From contig NC_064574.1 in assembly GCF_937001465.1 (NCBI RefSeq), positions 48,758,991 to 48,822,990 of the forward strand: a stretch of 64,000 nucleotides of DNA. Reading direction: 5' to 3'. The notes below the pieces were generated by a model. It searched no databases, was not told where the DNA came from, and was given only the letters and a program-made list of their open reading frames with translations. Shown one piece after another: positions 12,801 through 23,100 of the stretch (its first letter is position 1; each line of letters opens with the position of its first letter). This DNA is from Orcinus orca. Lineage: Eukaryota > Chordata > Mammalia > Artiodactyla > Delphinidae. A program made the position numbers and the translations under genes.

Positions 12801-14655
12801 GGAACCTGCACGGGAGCCAACACAGGCCACAGTTGTCAGAGCAGGTCCCCCGTGGGCTTTGGCTGCTGAGAGCATCTGCCGTCCTCCTGCGGGGTGCATC
12901 CAGCTATGTCAGGCACAAACCCACCCTCCCTGTTCCAGGTCAGGCAGCAGTTGAGTGAGATGAAGAGCCACGTAGAGGATGGTGACGTAGCCGGGTCCCC
13001 GGCTGCCCCCCCAGAGGCCCCCTCAGCAGAGCAGGACCCCATCGAGGTTAGGGTGGTGAGCCCGTCCCCAGGTGTCCATCACTGACCGCCGTGTGGGCCC
13101 TTCCACCCAGCTGGAGGGCAGGGACGGCAGCCTCTGCTCTGGCTAAACTCCGGCCACTCGCAGCTCCTGGCCCCACTGCCCAGATGCCCGACTCCTCAGG
13201 ACGCCAGAGTGGGAGGGGGGCGGGGGGCTGGGGCATCACTGGTGGGGCCCTTGCCATCCAGACCCCTGATCTGGGCGGCAGCCGCCCAGAGCCTCGCTGG
13301 GGTGGGAAGGCCGCCAGGGCTCGTGCGGTGCCTAGGCTCCTCTGTCCTGGGGTCTCAGCAGAGGGGCTGCGTCTGCGTCTCTTCTCAGCCATACCAGCTT
13401 CCGTTCCCAGGGGTCGGGGCCCTGCCTCCCCCAGGGGGGCTTCAGGCACACAGGCCTCCCCGCTCGCTTGTCCCAGGCAGGGCAGGGTCGAGGGGGCCCT
13501 GGGCACAGCCAGAAGATGTGGCCGCAGGTGTCAGGCTGCCCAGAGCCCTGGGTACCCAGGAGGGTCTGCCCCAGGTTCCGAGCATGTTTGCGGTGTTTGC
13601 ATGCAGCTGAAGATGCAGCTGGAGCGGACGGAAGCCATCCTGGAGGACGAGCAGACGCAGCGGCAGAAGCTCACAGCTGAGTTCGAGGAGGTCAGGCTGC
13701 CCCGTGCCGTCGGGGCTTCTCTGGGTCAGGGCGGTGGGTCTAGGGGGTTGAGCCGCGTCCCACCCCAGGGGGTGTCGCTGCGCCATCGTCACCCGCCTCC
13801 TGTCCACATGGGGCCTGACCCGCTGCCCCGCTCTGTCCAGGCTCAGCTCGTGTCGAGTCGTCTGCAGGGGGAGTTGGAGAAGCTCCGCTGCAGCAGCGCC
13901 CTCGGGTCCTCAGAGGCGGAGGAGGCCACGCGGCTCAAGGTACAAGGTTCCCCGTTGTCACCCCCGGAGGCCCCTCGGGCAGCGTCCAGCCTAATTTGGA
14001 GGTTGGCGAGGTCGGGGGGGATCCCTAAGTGTCCAGTGTCACAGCTGGACGTCACCAGTGTGACGATTTAAATCGAGTAGAACTGAAGCTGAGCTCCTCC
14101 GTCACCCTGGCCACAGGGCAGGTGCTCAGCAACCAGTGCCCGACCCTGAAGCACAGCCCTGTGACCCGCAGGCCGCGTCCTCACACCCTCGGCCCCACGT
14201 GCGCAGCCAGGTGGCCTTCCTGCTGTGCGTCACATGAAGGCTGATCCCCTTCAACCCTCTGACCCACAGGAGAGACTAGAAAAGGAGAAGAAATTAACCA
14301 GTGACCTGGGACGCGCTGCCACCAAACTACAGGAGCTTTTGAAGACGACCCAGGAGCAGCTGGCAAAGGAGAAAGACACGGTGAAGAAGCTGCAGGAGCA
14401 GCTGGACAGACCAGTGAGTGCCGCCGGCCATCCCCTCGGGGGTTGGGCAGGGCTGGGCGCCCCGGGATGCCTGAAAGCTGTCCTCTGCCCCGCCAAGCCC
14501 TCGGGTGCCTCCTCCAGCCCCAGGGGCCTCTCAAGGTGGAAGGTGGTAGGTAGGGTGGTGTAGGGACGAGGCCCCTAGGCCCAGCCTGCCCCTCCCCCGC
14601 CCTCTGTTCACAGGAGGCCGGCAGCAGCAGCTTGAAGGAGGGAACATCTGTCTGA
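1..14655 (+). CDS. RRBP1: RRBP1, ribosome-binding protein 1 (p180), C-terminal part; 18 exons
   Basis: RRBP1 is an ER membrane protein that binds ribosomes and microtubules and supports secretory-protein synthesis. The membrane anchor and decapeptide-repeat region lie upstream of the window. Exons, all with AG/GT borders: <1-88, 1680-1818, 3626-3795, 3911-3945, 6368-6458, 7059-7151, 8892-8984, 9065-9145, 9258-9347, 9765-9857, 10216-10287, 10734-10829, 11288-11371, 12939-13046, 13607-13690, 13841-13939, 14270-14413, 14614-14655. Joined in one frame they give 566 residues ending KEGTSV-stop. The product is almost entirely Glu/Lys/Gln-rich heptad coiled coil, as in the p180 rod, and matches the human protein as I recall it nearly throughout. 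From exon 6 onward every exon is a multiple of three, which fits a repeat-built rod and allows frame-neutral exon skipping. The gene converges with DSTN. Confidence is high for identity and slightly lower for the border of the 35-nt exon 4. Confidence 0.95.
236..460 (+). repeat. MIR-like SINE in RRBP1 intron
   Basis: Shows the MIR order: GTGCTAAGCGTTGTTCTGAA, then the CCTTATGGGGTAGATACTGT block, then a degenerate tail ending in the GGGTTTGAGCCCC motif. Old and diverged. It accounts for much of the first part of the 89-1679 intron; nothing else is recognisable there. Confidence 0.8.
1680..1818 (+). CDS. RRBP1: RRBP1 exon b
   Basis: Follows a pyrimidine-rich CCCCCAG acceptor. Encodes ASHKESEEAL... 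to QQQQMA plus the first base of a split Glu codon, then a GTGAGG donor. 139 nt, ending in phase 1. Confidence 0.93.
1940..2035 (+). repeat. G-rich minisatellite in RRBP1 intron
   Basis: About three imperfect units built on GGGCGGGGCCTGTGGGG / GGGGTGTGGCCTGTGGGG. Runs of four or more G could form G-quadruplexes. Lies about 120 bases after exon b. Confidence 0.65.
2480..2663 (-). repeat. MER1-like hAT-Charlie element
   Basis: Starts near GCAGTGAATGCTTCTGGC and ends in TAGTTTGCTGACCCCTGCTG, the reverse complement of the typical CAGGGGTCAGCAAACTA terminal repeat. Diverged; the subfamily is not resolved. The rest of the 1819-3625 intron shows nothing recognisable. Confidence 0.65.
3626..3795 (+). 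CDS. RRBP1: RRBP1 exon c
   Basis: Acceptor CCCCGCAG. Completes the split Glu and continues LHGKLQSSEAEV... to ASQARDAQ, then a GTCAGC donor. 170 nt of strong heptad coiled coil. Confidence 0.93.
3911..3945 (+). CDS. RRBP1: RRBP1 exon d (35-nt microexon)
   Basis: Acceptor CGTTCCAG, donor GTAAGA. Encodes ASREEANQQQA and two bases of an Arg codon. It is about three residues shorter at its N-terminal side than the human segment as I remember it, so the acceptor or the preceding donor may differ; the reading frame is preserved as drawn. Confidence 0.8.
3946..6367 (+). other. RRBP1 intron 4 without recognised genes
   Basis: 2.4 kb of GC-rich intron. The only simple repeat seen is a short (CCAT)n run near 4151-4183. 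The open frames crossing it lack homology and splice context. Confidence 0.7.
6368..6458 (+). CDS. RRBP1: RRBP1 exon e
   Basis: Acceptor CCCCCTCAG. Completes the split Arg codon and encodes LMELESQVWCLEKEATELKE through to VKNN, then a GTGAGT donor. 91 nt; restores phase 0 for all later exons. Confidence 0.92.
6683..6835 (+). repeat. Compound (CA)n microsatellite with periodic CCAAG interruptions
   Basis: A C-run (about 6683-6694) is followed by (AC)n tracts interrupted four times by CCCAAGA, so the array is both a microsatellite and a higher-order minisatellite. It sits in the intron between RRBP1 exons e and f. Length polymorphism is likely. Confidence 0.95.
7059..7151 (+). CDS. RRBP1: RRBP1 exon f
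   Basis: Acceptor CTCCTCCCAG, donor GTCAGC. 31 codons, DLREKNWKAMEALA... to SLTQAK. Confidence 0.94.
7152..8891 (+). other. RRBP1 intron 6
   Basis: 1.7 kb intron. A MIR-like relic is probable around 7680-7940 (motif GGTCACACAGCCAGATGAAG); the rest is unique, GC-rich and without a recognised element. Confidence 0.55.
8892..8984 (+). CDS. RRBP1: RRBP1 exon g
   Basis: Acceptor GCCCCCAG, donor GTAGGA. 31 codons, EESEKQLSLTEAQT... to LSAPTHQ. The Pro/Leu-rich end (ALLALLPGLSAPTHQ) is a break in the coiled coil. Confidence 0.94.
9065..9145 (+). CDS. RRBP1: RRBP1 exon h
   Basis: Acceptor TTGTCGCAG, donor GTGAGC, only 80 bases after the previous exon. 27 codons, NYADWLQELKEKG... to HTEPS. Confidence 0.94.
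9258..9347 (+). CDS. RRBP1: RRBP1 exon i
   Basis: Acceptor CCACCCTCAG, donor GTGAGG. 30 codons, DLAAKLREAEETQ... to RSILAET; the heptads resume here. Confidence 0.94.
9355..9440 (-). repeat. MIR fragment
   Basis: Antisense MIR tail: TGTGACCTTGGGCGAGTCAC followed by CCCCTCTCTGGGCC. Located just after RRBP1 exon i. Confidence 0.6.
9765..9857 (+). CDS. RRBP1: RRBP1 exon j
   Basis: Acceptor GTCCCCGCAG, donor GTACCG. 31 codons, EAMLKALQKSVEEEEQ... to EEELQK. Confidence 0.94.
10216..10287 (+). CDS. RRBP1: RRBP1 exon k
   Basis: Acceptor TTGCTTTGTAG, donor GTGCGT. 24 codons, SRVTVKHLEETVGKLKG... to ESADQ. Confidence 0.94.
10734..10829 (+). CDS. RRBP1: RRBP1 exon l
   Basis: Acceptor TGTGTCCAG, donor GTGAGT. 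32 codons, VREHTSHLEAELEKHMA... to NYATEVAG. Confidence 0.94.
11288..11371 (+). CDS. RRBP1: RRBP1 exon m
   Basis: Acceptor TTCTGTCCAAG, donor GTGAGT. 28 codons, LRQLLLESQSQLDAAKS... to SDELAL. Confidence 0.93.
11591..11630 (+). repeat. 20-bp tandem duplication
   Basis: TGTGGGACTAGGGTCCTTCT occurs twice in a row, the second copy differing only in its last base. It lies in the 1.6-kb intron 11372-12938, where no other element is recognised. Confidence 0.9.
12939..13046 (+). CDS. RRBP1: RRBP1 exon n
   Basis: Acceptor CCCTGTTCCAG, donor GTTAGG. 36 codons, VRQQLSEMKSHVEDGDV... to EQDPIE. It carries a Pro/Ala/Ser-rich non-helical linker (GSPAAPPEAPSAE). Confidence 0.93.
13607..13690 (+). CDS. RRBP1: RRBP1 exon o
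   Basis: Acceptor TTGCATGCAG, donor GTCAGG. 28 codons, LKMQLERTEAILEDEQ... to AEFEE. Confidence 0.93.
13841..13939 (+). CDS. RRBP1: RRBP1 exon p
   Basis: Acceptor CTCTGTCCAG, donor GTACAA. 33 codons, AQLVSSRLQGELEKLR... to EEATRLK. Confidence 0.93.
14270..14413 (+). CDS. RRBP1: RRBP1 exon q
   Basis: Acceptor GACCCACAG, donor GTGAGT. 48 codons, ERLEKEKKLTSDLG... to LQEQLDRP; the last long heptad segment. Confidence 0.95.
14614..14655 (+). CDS. RRBP1: RRBP1 terminal coding exon r
   Basis: Acceptor TGTTCACAG, then 13 codons EAGSSSLKEGTSV and TGA at 14653-14655. The Ser-rich KEGTSV tail is the recognised RRBP1 C terminus. The exon continues into the 3' UTR. Confidence 0.95.
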   Translation, partial: EAGSSSLKEGTSV

Positions 14656-15175
14656 GCTTCCTGCGGAAAAAGAAGTCACTGTTCAACTTACCAAAATGCC
14701 TTACACATTCCTGACCAATAAACAAACCAACACAGCGTTATCTGGGCCCAACTTGGGTAGCTCTGAGAAGCCATAGAGACGAGAGTCTCTTAGCACCAGA
14801 AGTAGCTCTTCCAGACCCCAGTTTGTAAAAGAATCTTTGTCACATTCGATAAACACTATTCCCTAGGACCGGCCCTGGACCACCGGCCAGCAGACGCCAA
14901 AGCCCTCAGCAGCTGTGTGACAGACCTGGGTGTGTGCTAGGGGGCCGGGACCTTGGGGTGTGTATGTCAGTCAGTCAGTGCAATTGTTGTGTCTTTTGTG
15001 GGGTTGGCGGTCGGGCGATGGGCGGTCCAGGTGGTGAGTCCTGAAGGCTGCAGCGCAGACTGTAGGGTCACAGCCAGCGAGGCAGCAGTTCTCACCCCTG
15101 GAAGAAGTTGCCACCACAACTGACGTGTGACCTCCTGGGTGTTGATGCCATTAAAACCCGCGTGTCGCCCGGCAC
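14656..15175 (+). other. RRBP1: RRBP1 3' UTR (approximate end)
   Basis: Non-coding sequence after the stop. There are two candidate poly(A) signals: AATAAA at 14717-14722, only about 60 bases past the stop, and ATTAAA at 15150-15155. The end drawn assumes the distal signal is used; the cleavage point itself cannot be seen. Confidence 0.55.
14717..14722 (+). terminator. AATAAA, proximal RRBP1 poly(A) signal candidate
   Basis: Canonical hexamer inside CCAATAAACAAACC, 62 bases after the RRBP1 stop codon. It could give a very short 3' UTR. Confidence 0.5.
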
Positions 15176-18100
15176 TTTGGGAGAGAATGAGTGTGGTTTC
15201 TGGTCCCCCCCGCTCTTTCCCCACCCGGGCCCTAGCACCCACCGGGCAGGATGAGGGAGCAGGGCCCGTGATACCTGGTGGCCAGATGCCCTGTGGGCTC
15301 CACCCTGAGGAACTGAGGCGGTTCCCTAGCAGGGCTGTGGGCAGCCTAGGCTGTCATGTGAAGTGAGTTCCAGAAATGAACACGGACCTGGGCAAACATC
15401 CACGCCGCAGGAGGGCTGGCCCAGGGCGGGGGGGCAAGCAGCTGAACTTGATCACCCACTGTGTTCTGAGGGGCCCACAGAATCTGTGGTCAGGAGGTGT
15501 GTCAGGGGCTTTGTAAGGAACCTGGAGCTCAAGCAAAAAAAAAAGGATTTAGAGGCAGGGTGACAGGAGCAGTTGCACCAACCTAGGAACAGAAGGTGAA
15601 TCAGAGCAACCCTGGCGGGGCGGGGGCGGGGGGCGGGGGTCTCGCTGGTACTTTCAGCTCAATTCCAGGACCCATAATCCTGGGAGAGGGGTCTGATAGG
15701 CTGAACTTAGACTACAGGTACAGCCAGATGGAAGGGAGGGTGGTGCTCCCAGGGAAAGCAGCTGAGTACTGGGGTCTCACCACCTGCTTGAGAAGCTCCG
15801 CATCCCATTCATCGCAGTGGGGCGGGGGGGGGGGGGGTTTGACTCCTCTCTGGGGTGGTTGTCACAGCAGCCTCGGGACCTTGGGGAGGGAAAGATCAGG
15901 GTGCTGCCCAAGGCCCCATGCGAGCCACTGCCAGAGGCCGGGCAGTGCTTTCAGTCTGCACAGCCAAGACCTGGGCCTGGCTTTCAGGGGCACTTGGTAC
16001 GTGGGCCACCTGGCCCTGCTGTGTGGCACTTGTATGTTGCAACTCTGTTGGGATCAGGGTGCTGGAAATTCTGGGATAGTTCCCCAGAGATGTGAGCAGA
16101 AGCTGGAGTTCAGCACAGAGGCACTGTCAGAGGAGGAGGGGTCAAGGCCAAGGGGACAGTGGTGCACACAGAGTGAGTGTCTGGGAGGGCCCTGTGTAGC
16201 CAGGTCATGAAGTCAAGTGGTCTAGACAGGAGGGCACTGGGAGCCACTGAGGGGGACAGTCATACCCACCTGGAACTCTGCAGGGGGCTAAAGAGAGGGA
16301 GCCCGCGGGCCGCAGGACACAGGTTCTGGCCAGGAGCCCGAGCGGAAGTGACTGATGACACCTGAGCTGGCCACGGGCCTGCCCGTAGGCTCAGTTCTCA
16401 CGTGACATCTTTCAGTGCCTGTGGGAGAGGAACCTCCCCCACCCTGCAAAGAACCCTGCAGAAGTGAGAGTGGCTCACCTGGTGAAAGGCTGGGCAGGCT
16501 TCAGGCCCGCCTCTAACACCAGCCAAGGTCAGGAGACCTGGGGAGGTTTGTGAGCCTGGAGCCCACGCCCGGCTCACGACTCACCCTCTGGCACACAGGG
16601 CCCTTCACGCAAGGGTAGGGGTTTGGGGCCATTTTCTGGTGGGAAACAGGACGGCCTCATGCCCCAAACCAGGTCTCTGGCATCCGAGTGGCCACCGTGG
16701 GCCCAGGAGCCTGCGTTTCCACTAAGCTCCCCTCCCTCACCACACCAGCTTCAGAACTGAGGACCCTGACGCTAGGCAGATGCCCCCTGAAGGCACAGGA
16801 ATGGGTCACTTCCAGGAAAGAAGGCACAGGAGACCCTGGGGGTGCCGAGCTGCTGCCTTTGGGCTCCGTCCTCAGACTGCCTGGTGGGGCCCAGCGTCCA
16901 CCTGTGGGGACCAGGCGGCCCAGGGCAGGGTGAGCCCCTCTCTCCCCAACCCCCCACCCTGAGGCCCAGCAGCAGCAGCAGCTCCCGGCTGGCCAGCAGG
17001 GGGAGCCTACGGGCCTCGCTGTCCCTGGGCCAGGTCTCACCCTCGGGCTGGGGAGGGGGGCGGGCAGCTGCCCTCACAGACCCAGCCCATGTCTCAGGCC
17101 CCGACAGGAGAGCTGGGGGCTCTGACAGCATCTGGTCCAAAGTCCCCCTGCAGAGGCTCCCGGGTTGACCTGAAGCTCAGAGTCACGAGGCCCATCAACA
17201 TCCCCTCCAGACCCGGAAGCTCCGTCACGCTGGTGGCGGCTTTCTGGACTAGCTTCCTCCAGTCACCTCCGCGTGACGGTCAATAAAATGCACAAACACC
17301 GGGATGCCTGACCTGCAGGCAGCAAAGACACAAGATCCTAGAAGCCACCAGACACTGCACAAACGCCTTCTCTTTGAGCTTCCTGCAGGTTTGGGGCCAA
17401 CAGGACTCAAAACGCAAAAGAAGAGTGTTGTTTTCCTTCCCGCCCCAAATAGAACAAAATCTCAGAACTCCAGATGCGTGATGGGAATAGCTTAGGACCG
17501 GAAAACGATACCTGAGCTGTCCAGCTGTGCCGCCCATGAGCTGTGTGACCTTAGACAAGTTACTTTACCTCTCTGGACTGGCTACTGAGGCACTGGCTGC
17601 AGGCTCAGTAAGTCCCCTCCTGCTGCCCCTCCAGCCAACCATGCAGTGACCCTTCTTCCAGCTGCAGCCCGGCTGGAACTTGGTCTAAAGACTGACTGCA
17701 CGTTTCAGAAGTGCCCCAGGTCATGACAAAGTGATGAGTCTGCCCTTGGGCATATCCAGGCTCTGATAGTCCGAAGGGCACGAACTGGTGAAGAAACAGA
17801 AGCTGCACTTCTGTGTGTGGACCAGCCAGCACTCTGAGGAGTTCTAAAAAGAAACCACTCGACTAAGCCTAATGTTATTGAGTCACTGTGCTCACTGTTT
17901 TCTTAGAGATTAATATTCTCTGAGTAACAAACTTCACAGTCAAGCTCTGAACTTCCGTTAGCAGTGGCTTTATCTGCTTCTTCCTCGGGACAAAAGAGTA
18001 ATGATTAAATGAACCCTAAGTCAGCTTTCCACACACACTTCTGCAATGTGTTAACACTTATAAAAGTGTAAATGTGTTGAAAGCAGAGAATACCTGTGGT

Positions 18101-18600
18101 TTTATTCCTCACCAATGTCAGCTGAGGTCTCAAAACTCTAATTTTGCAGCAGAATTACCCGGAGTGCTGGTTAGCAGGATTCTTGGGCCCCAACCTCAGG
18201 AATCCAAAAGCTCCCCTAGGCAGAGATATAAGTGACTGTTAGCATTTCCCAATTTCTGGAGTCAAGTGGACCGCTGGGAGCTGTTTACATCACATCACAT
18301 CCCTGTGCTCGAAACCCTCCCCACGGCAGCAGCCCCACCCCGACATACCTGCACGGAGGAGTGGTGGTACTCATACAGGTGGGGCCACACGTCACAAGGT
18401 GAAGCCACAGAAAAGACCTTCTCCTTCTAGACTCCTGGCTCTACCTACAAAGCTGATTCTTGAAAAGGGCAGCCTTGGGCCTGCAGCGCTTCTCGGAGGC
18501 CTGTTAACGTACACTCACTAAAAGCACTGCTTTCCAGAAGAGAAAACAAATTCAGGTTGAAAGAACGACAAGCAGCTTATCAGTAAACCACTTTTATCTA
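15176..18600. other. Intergenic interval between convergent RRBP1 and DSTN
   Basis: No conserved exon or RNA gene seen. Contains G- and C-homopolymer runs (15610-15640, 15822-15838), an AATAAA at 17282, a small antisense MIR fragment near 17540-17585 (GCTGTGTGACCTTAGACAAG), and a possible MER5A-like fragment near 18140-18230. GC content drops sharply around 17.8 kb on passing toward DSTN. Confidence 0.6.
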
Positions 18601-18610
18601 GAAAACCACT

Positions 18611-18674
18611 ATTATCTAGAAAATAGTGCTGGTAAAGCCAGTGCTGGTAAAGCCAGCACTATTTTCTAGATAAT
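18611..18674. repeat. Perfect inverted repeat, 22-bp arms, 20-nt loop
   Basis: Left arm 18611-18632 (ATTATCTAGAAAATAGTGCT then GG) and right arm 18653-18674 are exact reverse complements. The loop contains part of a tandemly repeated AGTGCTGGTAAAGCC unit. A degenerate extra copy of the arm start (TTTATCTAGAAAA) lies just to the left. It is about 270 bases past the predicted DSTN cleavage site. Confidence 0.95.
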
Positions 18675-18939
18675 TTTGAAAGAAGTACTTTGATCAAAGC
18701 GTATCCTTTTTTGGCTCCCAGATGAATCAGAGAGGAGACAAAATCCTGGCATTTGGATAAACATTTGGAATAAGAGAAAGACTCCCAACTTTTATACCAA
18801 CTTTTTCAGTCAATCAGAGGAGGAGGGGGCTGTGGCCTTAACGCTAATTGTCCGAAATACCCAAACCTCCACACCTAACCCCACACATGGAAGGCAAAAT
18901 CCTTTATCCCCAATTCAGCCATGAATAATTACACGAGAG

Positions 18940-20003
18940 AGAAATTAAAAATGCTTCCTTTATTACATAAAGCCAGTACTGCTACTTCTAAATTCCACTG
19001 TTTATGCATCTCTGTGTTTTTCAGTGTTACGCCTGTGATGTGAAAGGCAGTCACTTCCAGGTGTCCTCAGCGTGGCTTCCCGTGGCTGTCGGCCGTCACA
19101 CCCGCTCCCTGCTTCAGACAGTCGGCAAACTACTCTAGGAAATTAAGAAGCTTGCCCAGGCCCCAGAGTAAACATAATGTTCTTCCAAACCTTACTGTAC
19201 CAGAAGCAACACAGTTCTGAAGGAGACACAATTAAAGACATCTGGGTATCCCAGTCTGTCAATACACCACCTCACCATTTTCATCAACAAAGTGGATTAC
19301 ACTGGAGCCCAAATTTGCATTATAATTCGCTGTTACAAGACAGTGCACATTCTCCAGATTTCCAAGATGCAAGGTCACTCTCAGAACAGCCTCCCAACTA
19401 GACCAGCGAGCAGCTGCAGGTGCAGGAGCTGCTTCCTGTGTGCCAGCTACGTGCATGAAGTAGTGCTGTGCAAGATCGGTGCTGGTTCTAAGCAGTCTCC
19501 ACCACACGTCTGGTAGAATCTTACGTAGTTAGTAAGTACATTAGTGCTGTTACATGTTGTGAGAATTATTTTCCATTACTCAGTTTAGCTCAACAGAGAA
19601 AAAAGAATTTGGGCCAAAATTATAACCAGATTATGACCAATTCTCTAAGCAAAAGAAACAAAGTAACTACTGAGGTTAATGAAGATGCAGTAGTTCTCTT
19701 CATGTGGCCTTGGACTGTTGTGTGAACTGCACTATTAAAAATCCTGAGCTTAACAAAAATCTTTACAAGTCAACTAATCAAAACAGGCATTTGGCCAGTA
19801 AGAATTTAATTTCACACCAATACAACTTTAGAGTTTAGATTTATTTAGGGCCATTTGCACATGTGCATGGAATAGTTTACCCTAGCAAATGACAAGACAG
19901 CTCCCCTCAGCGAGTCCCTGGCCTAAACGCATCAGCTTTACTTACATAGCGAAAGGATAACATTAAACACGGAAGCTTTCAGTTTGTGGCACCGAGTGAT
20001 GGT
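18940..20003 (-). other. DSTN: DSTN 3' UTR
   Basis: About 1.06 kb from the stop to just past an AATAAA, close to the length I recall for destrin mRNA. AT-rich, with no coding potential; the small open frames inside are incidental. Confidence 0.75.
18959..18964 (-). terminator. DSTN: DSTN poly(A) signal AATAAA
   Basis: TTTATT on the + strand (within CCTTTATTACATAAAG) reads AATAAA on the - strand. Cleavage is expected 15-25 bases further, near 18940. Confidence 0.75.
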
Positions 20004-20113
20004 CTACACAGGGCATCCTTCAAAAGCTACAATTAAGGATCCACCTAGCTTTTCAGCAATACAAGCCCGATTGAGGTCTTCTGGCCCATTTGCTTGACAT
20101 TCATGTTTTATGC
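20004..20113 (-). CDS. DSTN: DSTN exon 4 (terminal coding exon)
   Basis: Acceptor TCCCTAG. Encodes GIKHECQANGPEDLNRACIA ... EGCPV and the TAG stop at 20006-20004. The exon continues into the 3' UTR. Confidence 0.97.
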
Positions 20114-23100
20114 CTAGGGAGGAAAAACAACAATTCTATTTAGAATTATGGCAGTAGCTTACGTATTTCTCTAAGATATCCAACTGTTTTAAAAGACCAG
20201 TTCAAACGTGGGTGGGAAAGCCGTGGCATATACAAACCACGGAATAGCACACAGTGACGAGCAATCTGTAACCACATGCATCATCACGAATGACTCTCAC
20301 AGACTAATGCTGACAAAAAGAAGCCAGACTTAATAGCGTATGTTCTAGACGGTTCCACTCGTATAACACAAAATCAGCCAGAGCTACCTTATGCTGTTAG
20401 GAGCCAGGGGACTGGTGTCCCTGGGGGGAAGAAGTAGGGGCAGTGGTGTGAGGAGGGGCACCGGGAAGGCTTCGGGGCGCTGGGGTCATTAAACCAGGAA
20501 ACAACCGTAATTCACGTACGCTTTTCTACAGATGCGCTGTATTTCAACAAGTTAAAAAGCAGGTCTAGGAAGTTTTTCTTGGTTTTTGAAATATACATAA
20601 ACGTATGAATTTGATGTTTTGATCGTACAGTTGATTTAGTCAACTGAATTGAGGAATAAGAGCACTTACAAATGGGATCACTTCTGCTCCAGAAAACAGG
20701 TCTCCAGTGGCACCGCACAATACATCAAGAAATCTGTCACAATTAAGACTATGTAAAATGTTTTACTGATCGCCTTCTCATCAAAATTACAACACCACAC
20801 TGCACAAAAGGAGCTCAATTATGGAATCATATACAGTAGCTTCTCTGTAAACAGCTGCTCTCTTTTAAACAGCTGCATTTTCTGATTTTCCATAATTTTA
20901 AGACCATTTCTTAAGCTGCTGAAAGCACAGCAGGTCAGCTTTTGGACCACTCAGGACTGACTGGAGAAAGCCAGCGAAGGTTTCACCAGGAAAAAAGGCA
21001 CCAGGGAGATGGTCTTTCACGTCAGCAGATCAAGTCCACGGAGCAGCTCCTTTACTGGAACGCACCGCAGAGCGAGGAGGAATCCACTCCGACGCCCTCT
21101 GGGGTGCCCTGTGCCAGTGCTGAAGCTAAGGGGTCACGTCAAAACACCAGTTCCCCGGCCAGTGCACACACTTCTAGGGGCAGCCCGACACCAAACCAAG
21201 CACATGAGGAGCCTGACAAGGACTGCACGATGCAGGAAAGGAAGCGAGAACTTTGTTTTCCCAAGTAAAACACGCTAGGGCAAACCCGATCTACTACAAG
21301 AATATAAAAATCAGTCACAGTAAAACAAGCAAAATGAAAATGACACTAGGCCAAGCCCTTGTGACCGCGGCTCTCCCAGCTGTCTGGAGCGGCCACAGCA
21401 GGAAGGTAGGGGGCCACCTCTTCTACTGCGCACCTCCCGTTCCCAGCTGGGAGAACCCGGCCCGTGGAGGTCACACAGCACTCAGACAACAAGCTTAGCC
21501 CTCAGCGGGCTAAGGGCACTTGCCCCATGCTCTGTCCATCATACCAACATCTCCTCCTGGCTGGAGACAGTAAGTGCGTCCAGGCCATCTCATCAGGGTC
21601 CCCAATCACCCAGCGGCAAGTCAAATATAACTGGCCAGCCCAAGGACTGAGGCCACTCTCCTCTGGACACAGATGCGTCTATAACGTAAAATCATACCAT
21701 TCCAAAGAAGAGCCAGCGACAAGAGCAGCCCTTCCCATTTATGAACATTTCCTTTGTGCAACTGTGTTCTGTCAACTACATTCAGAGGTAACAGCAAATT
21801 TATTACTTAGTATGACCAGTTAGTCCCCACCTGCTACGTGAGAAACTTGACAGCATCTCAAACTAGTTTCACACCAGACTGAACAGGAGTACACACACAG
21901 TGTCGAGGGAACAGAATATCGAACACAGGCCTTTCGGCCCAGGGTGGCCTGCACAAGGCACAGACGCGCAGAAAGCTGGGTCAGCCTCCAGGGTTTTCCT
22001 CTAAACAAGCAGTGATGCCCTCCTCTGTGGCCAGGGCCCTCCAAAGAGAGTAAGGTGCTTCTTAGAACAGGCGGTCCCCGTGCCAGGGCTCACGACACCG
22101 CCGAGTACCGGAAGTCAGCTAGGCCTTACCTTGAAATTTCTTTTTGATTGCATCCTTGGAGCTTGCGTAGATCATTTTACTTTTCAGAGGTGCTAGTTCT
22201 GGAGCCCTGGATACAGAAGCGCCAAAGAAGAAAAACAGTGGTTTAGAGAAAGTTCAATTTACATCTTGTTAAACATCTGCAGCAGTGGGCAGGGAGGGTC
22301 CTCAGAATCTTCTGGGAGAGCTTCTCTAACTACACAATTTTTCCAATTCCGCTCCTTGGACCGTGGTGGCTGAGCGTATACAGAATAACTCAGGTTGACG
22401 AAGGTGGGAAAAAAGTTGAGGACCAATGATTAGAAATCAGTTAATGGCGCTAGAATAAAAGAAACAACGTTGGATAATTCACTGTATGACCCAACTGTTT
22501 TCTTGCAAATAATTGTTTTTCACTCGTATCAATAAAGGCTTGAGTTCAGGCTAATAACCACCATCTTTGTATGAGGTTTTTAATACTTTCTGGTGGAAAA
22601 GTTTCAAAATACAGAAAAGTACAGAGAATAATCTGTAAGTCAAGTATCTGCCACCCAGAATTAAGAGATGCTAGCAATTTTTGCTTCAGGTTGTTTTCTG
22701 GAAAAGAATGTATATAAAGTCCAAGTCCCCTTACTACCCCTGCCCACCCTGTCCCCTCATTCACATCTGTTCCAGCAGCAAGTTCTGACCTCAGGCACTC
22801 GTTGTCCATCTCAGTCTAACATAGTAAAACACGTCACAAGGATTTCTTTTTCTAAGCTTAATGGTAATTCAGCAATCATTATGTCTTAATTGTTAATATA
22901 ACTATTATCTCATATTTACAAAATGTTTAGTGCCTCCCCCTCTTGAACGAATACTGGAAGCACAGCATACGCTTTACCATGTTCTTTACCTGCAACGTTG
23001 AAAGTAAGAGAAATACTAACAATGCACAGAAACATCTCATCTACTCAAACTGCACATCTACGAATGCATCATCTCTCACTATACACCAAACCTCAGGCCT

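Noticed and set aside
19259..19507. 82-aa minus-strand open frame
   Set aside because: Lies wholly inside the DSTN 3' UTR, with no homology.
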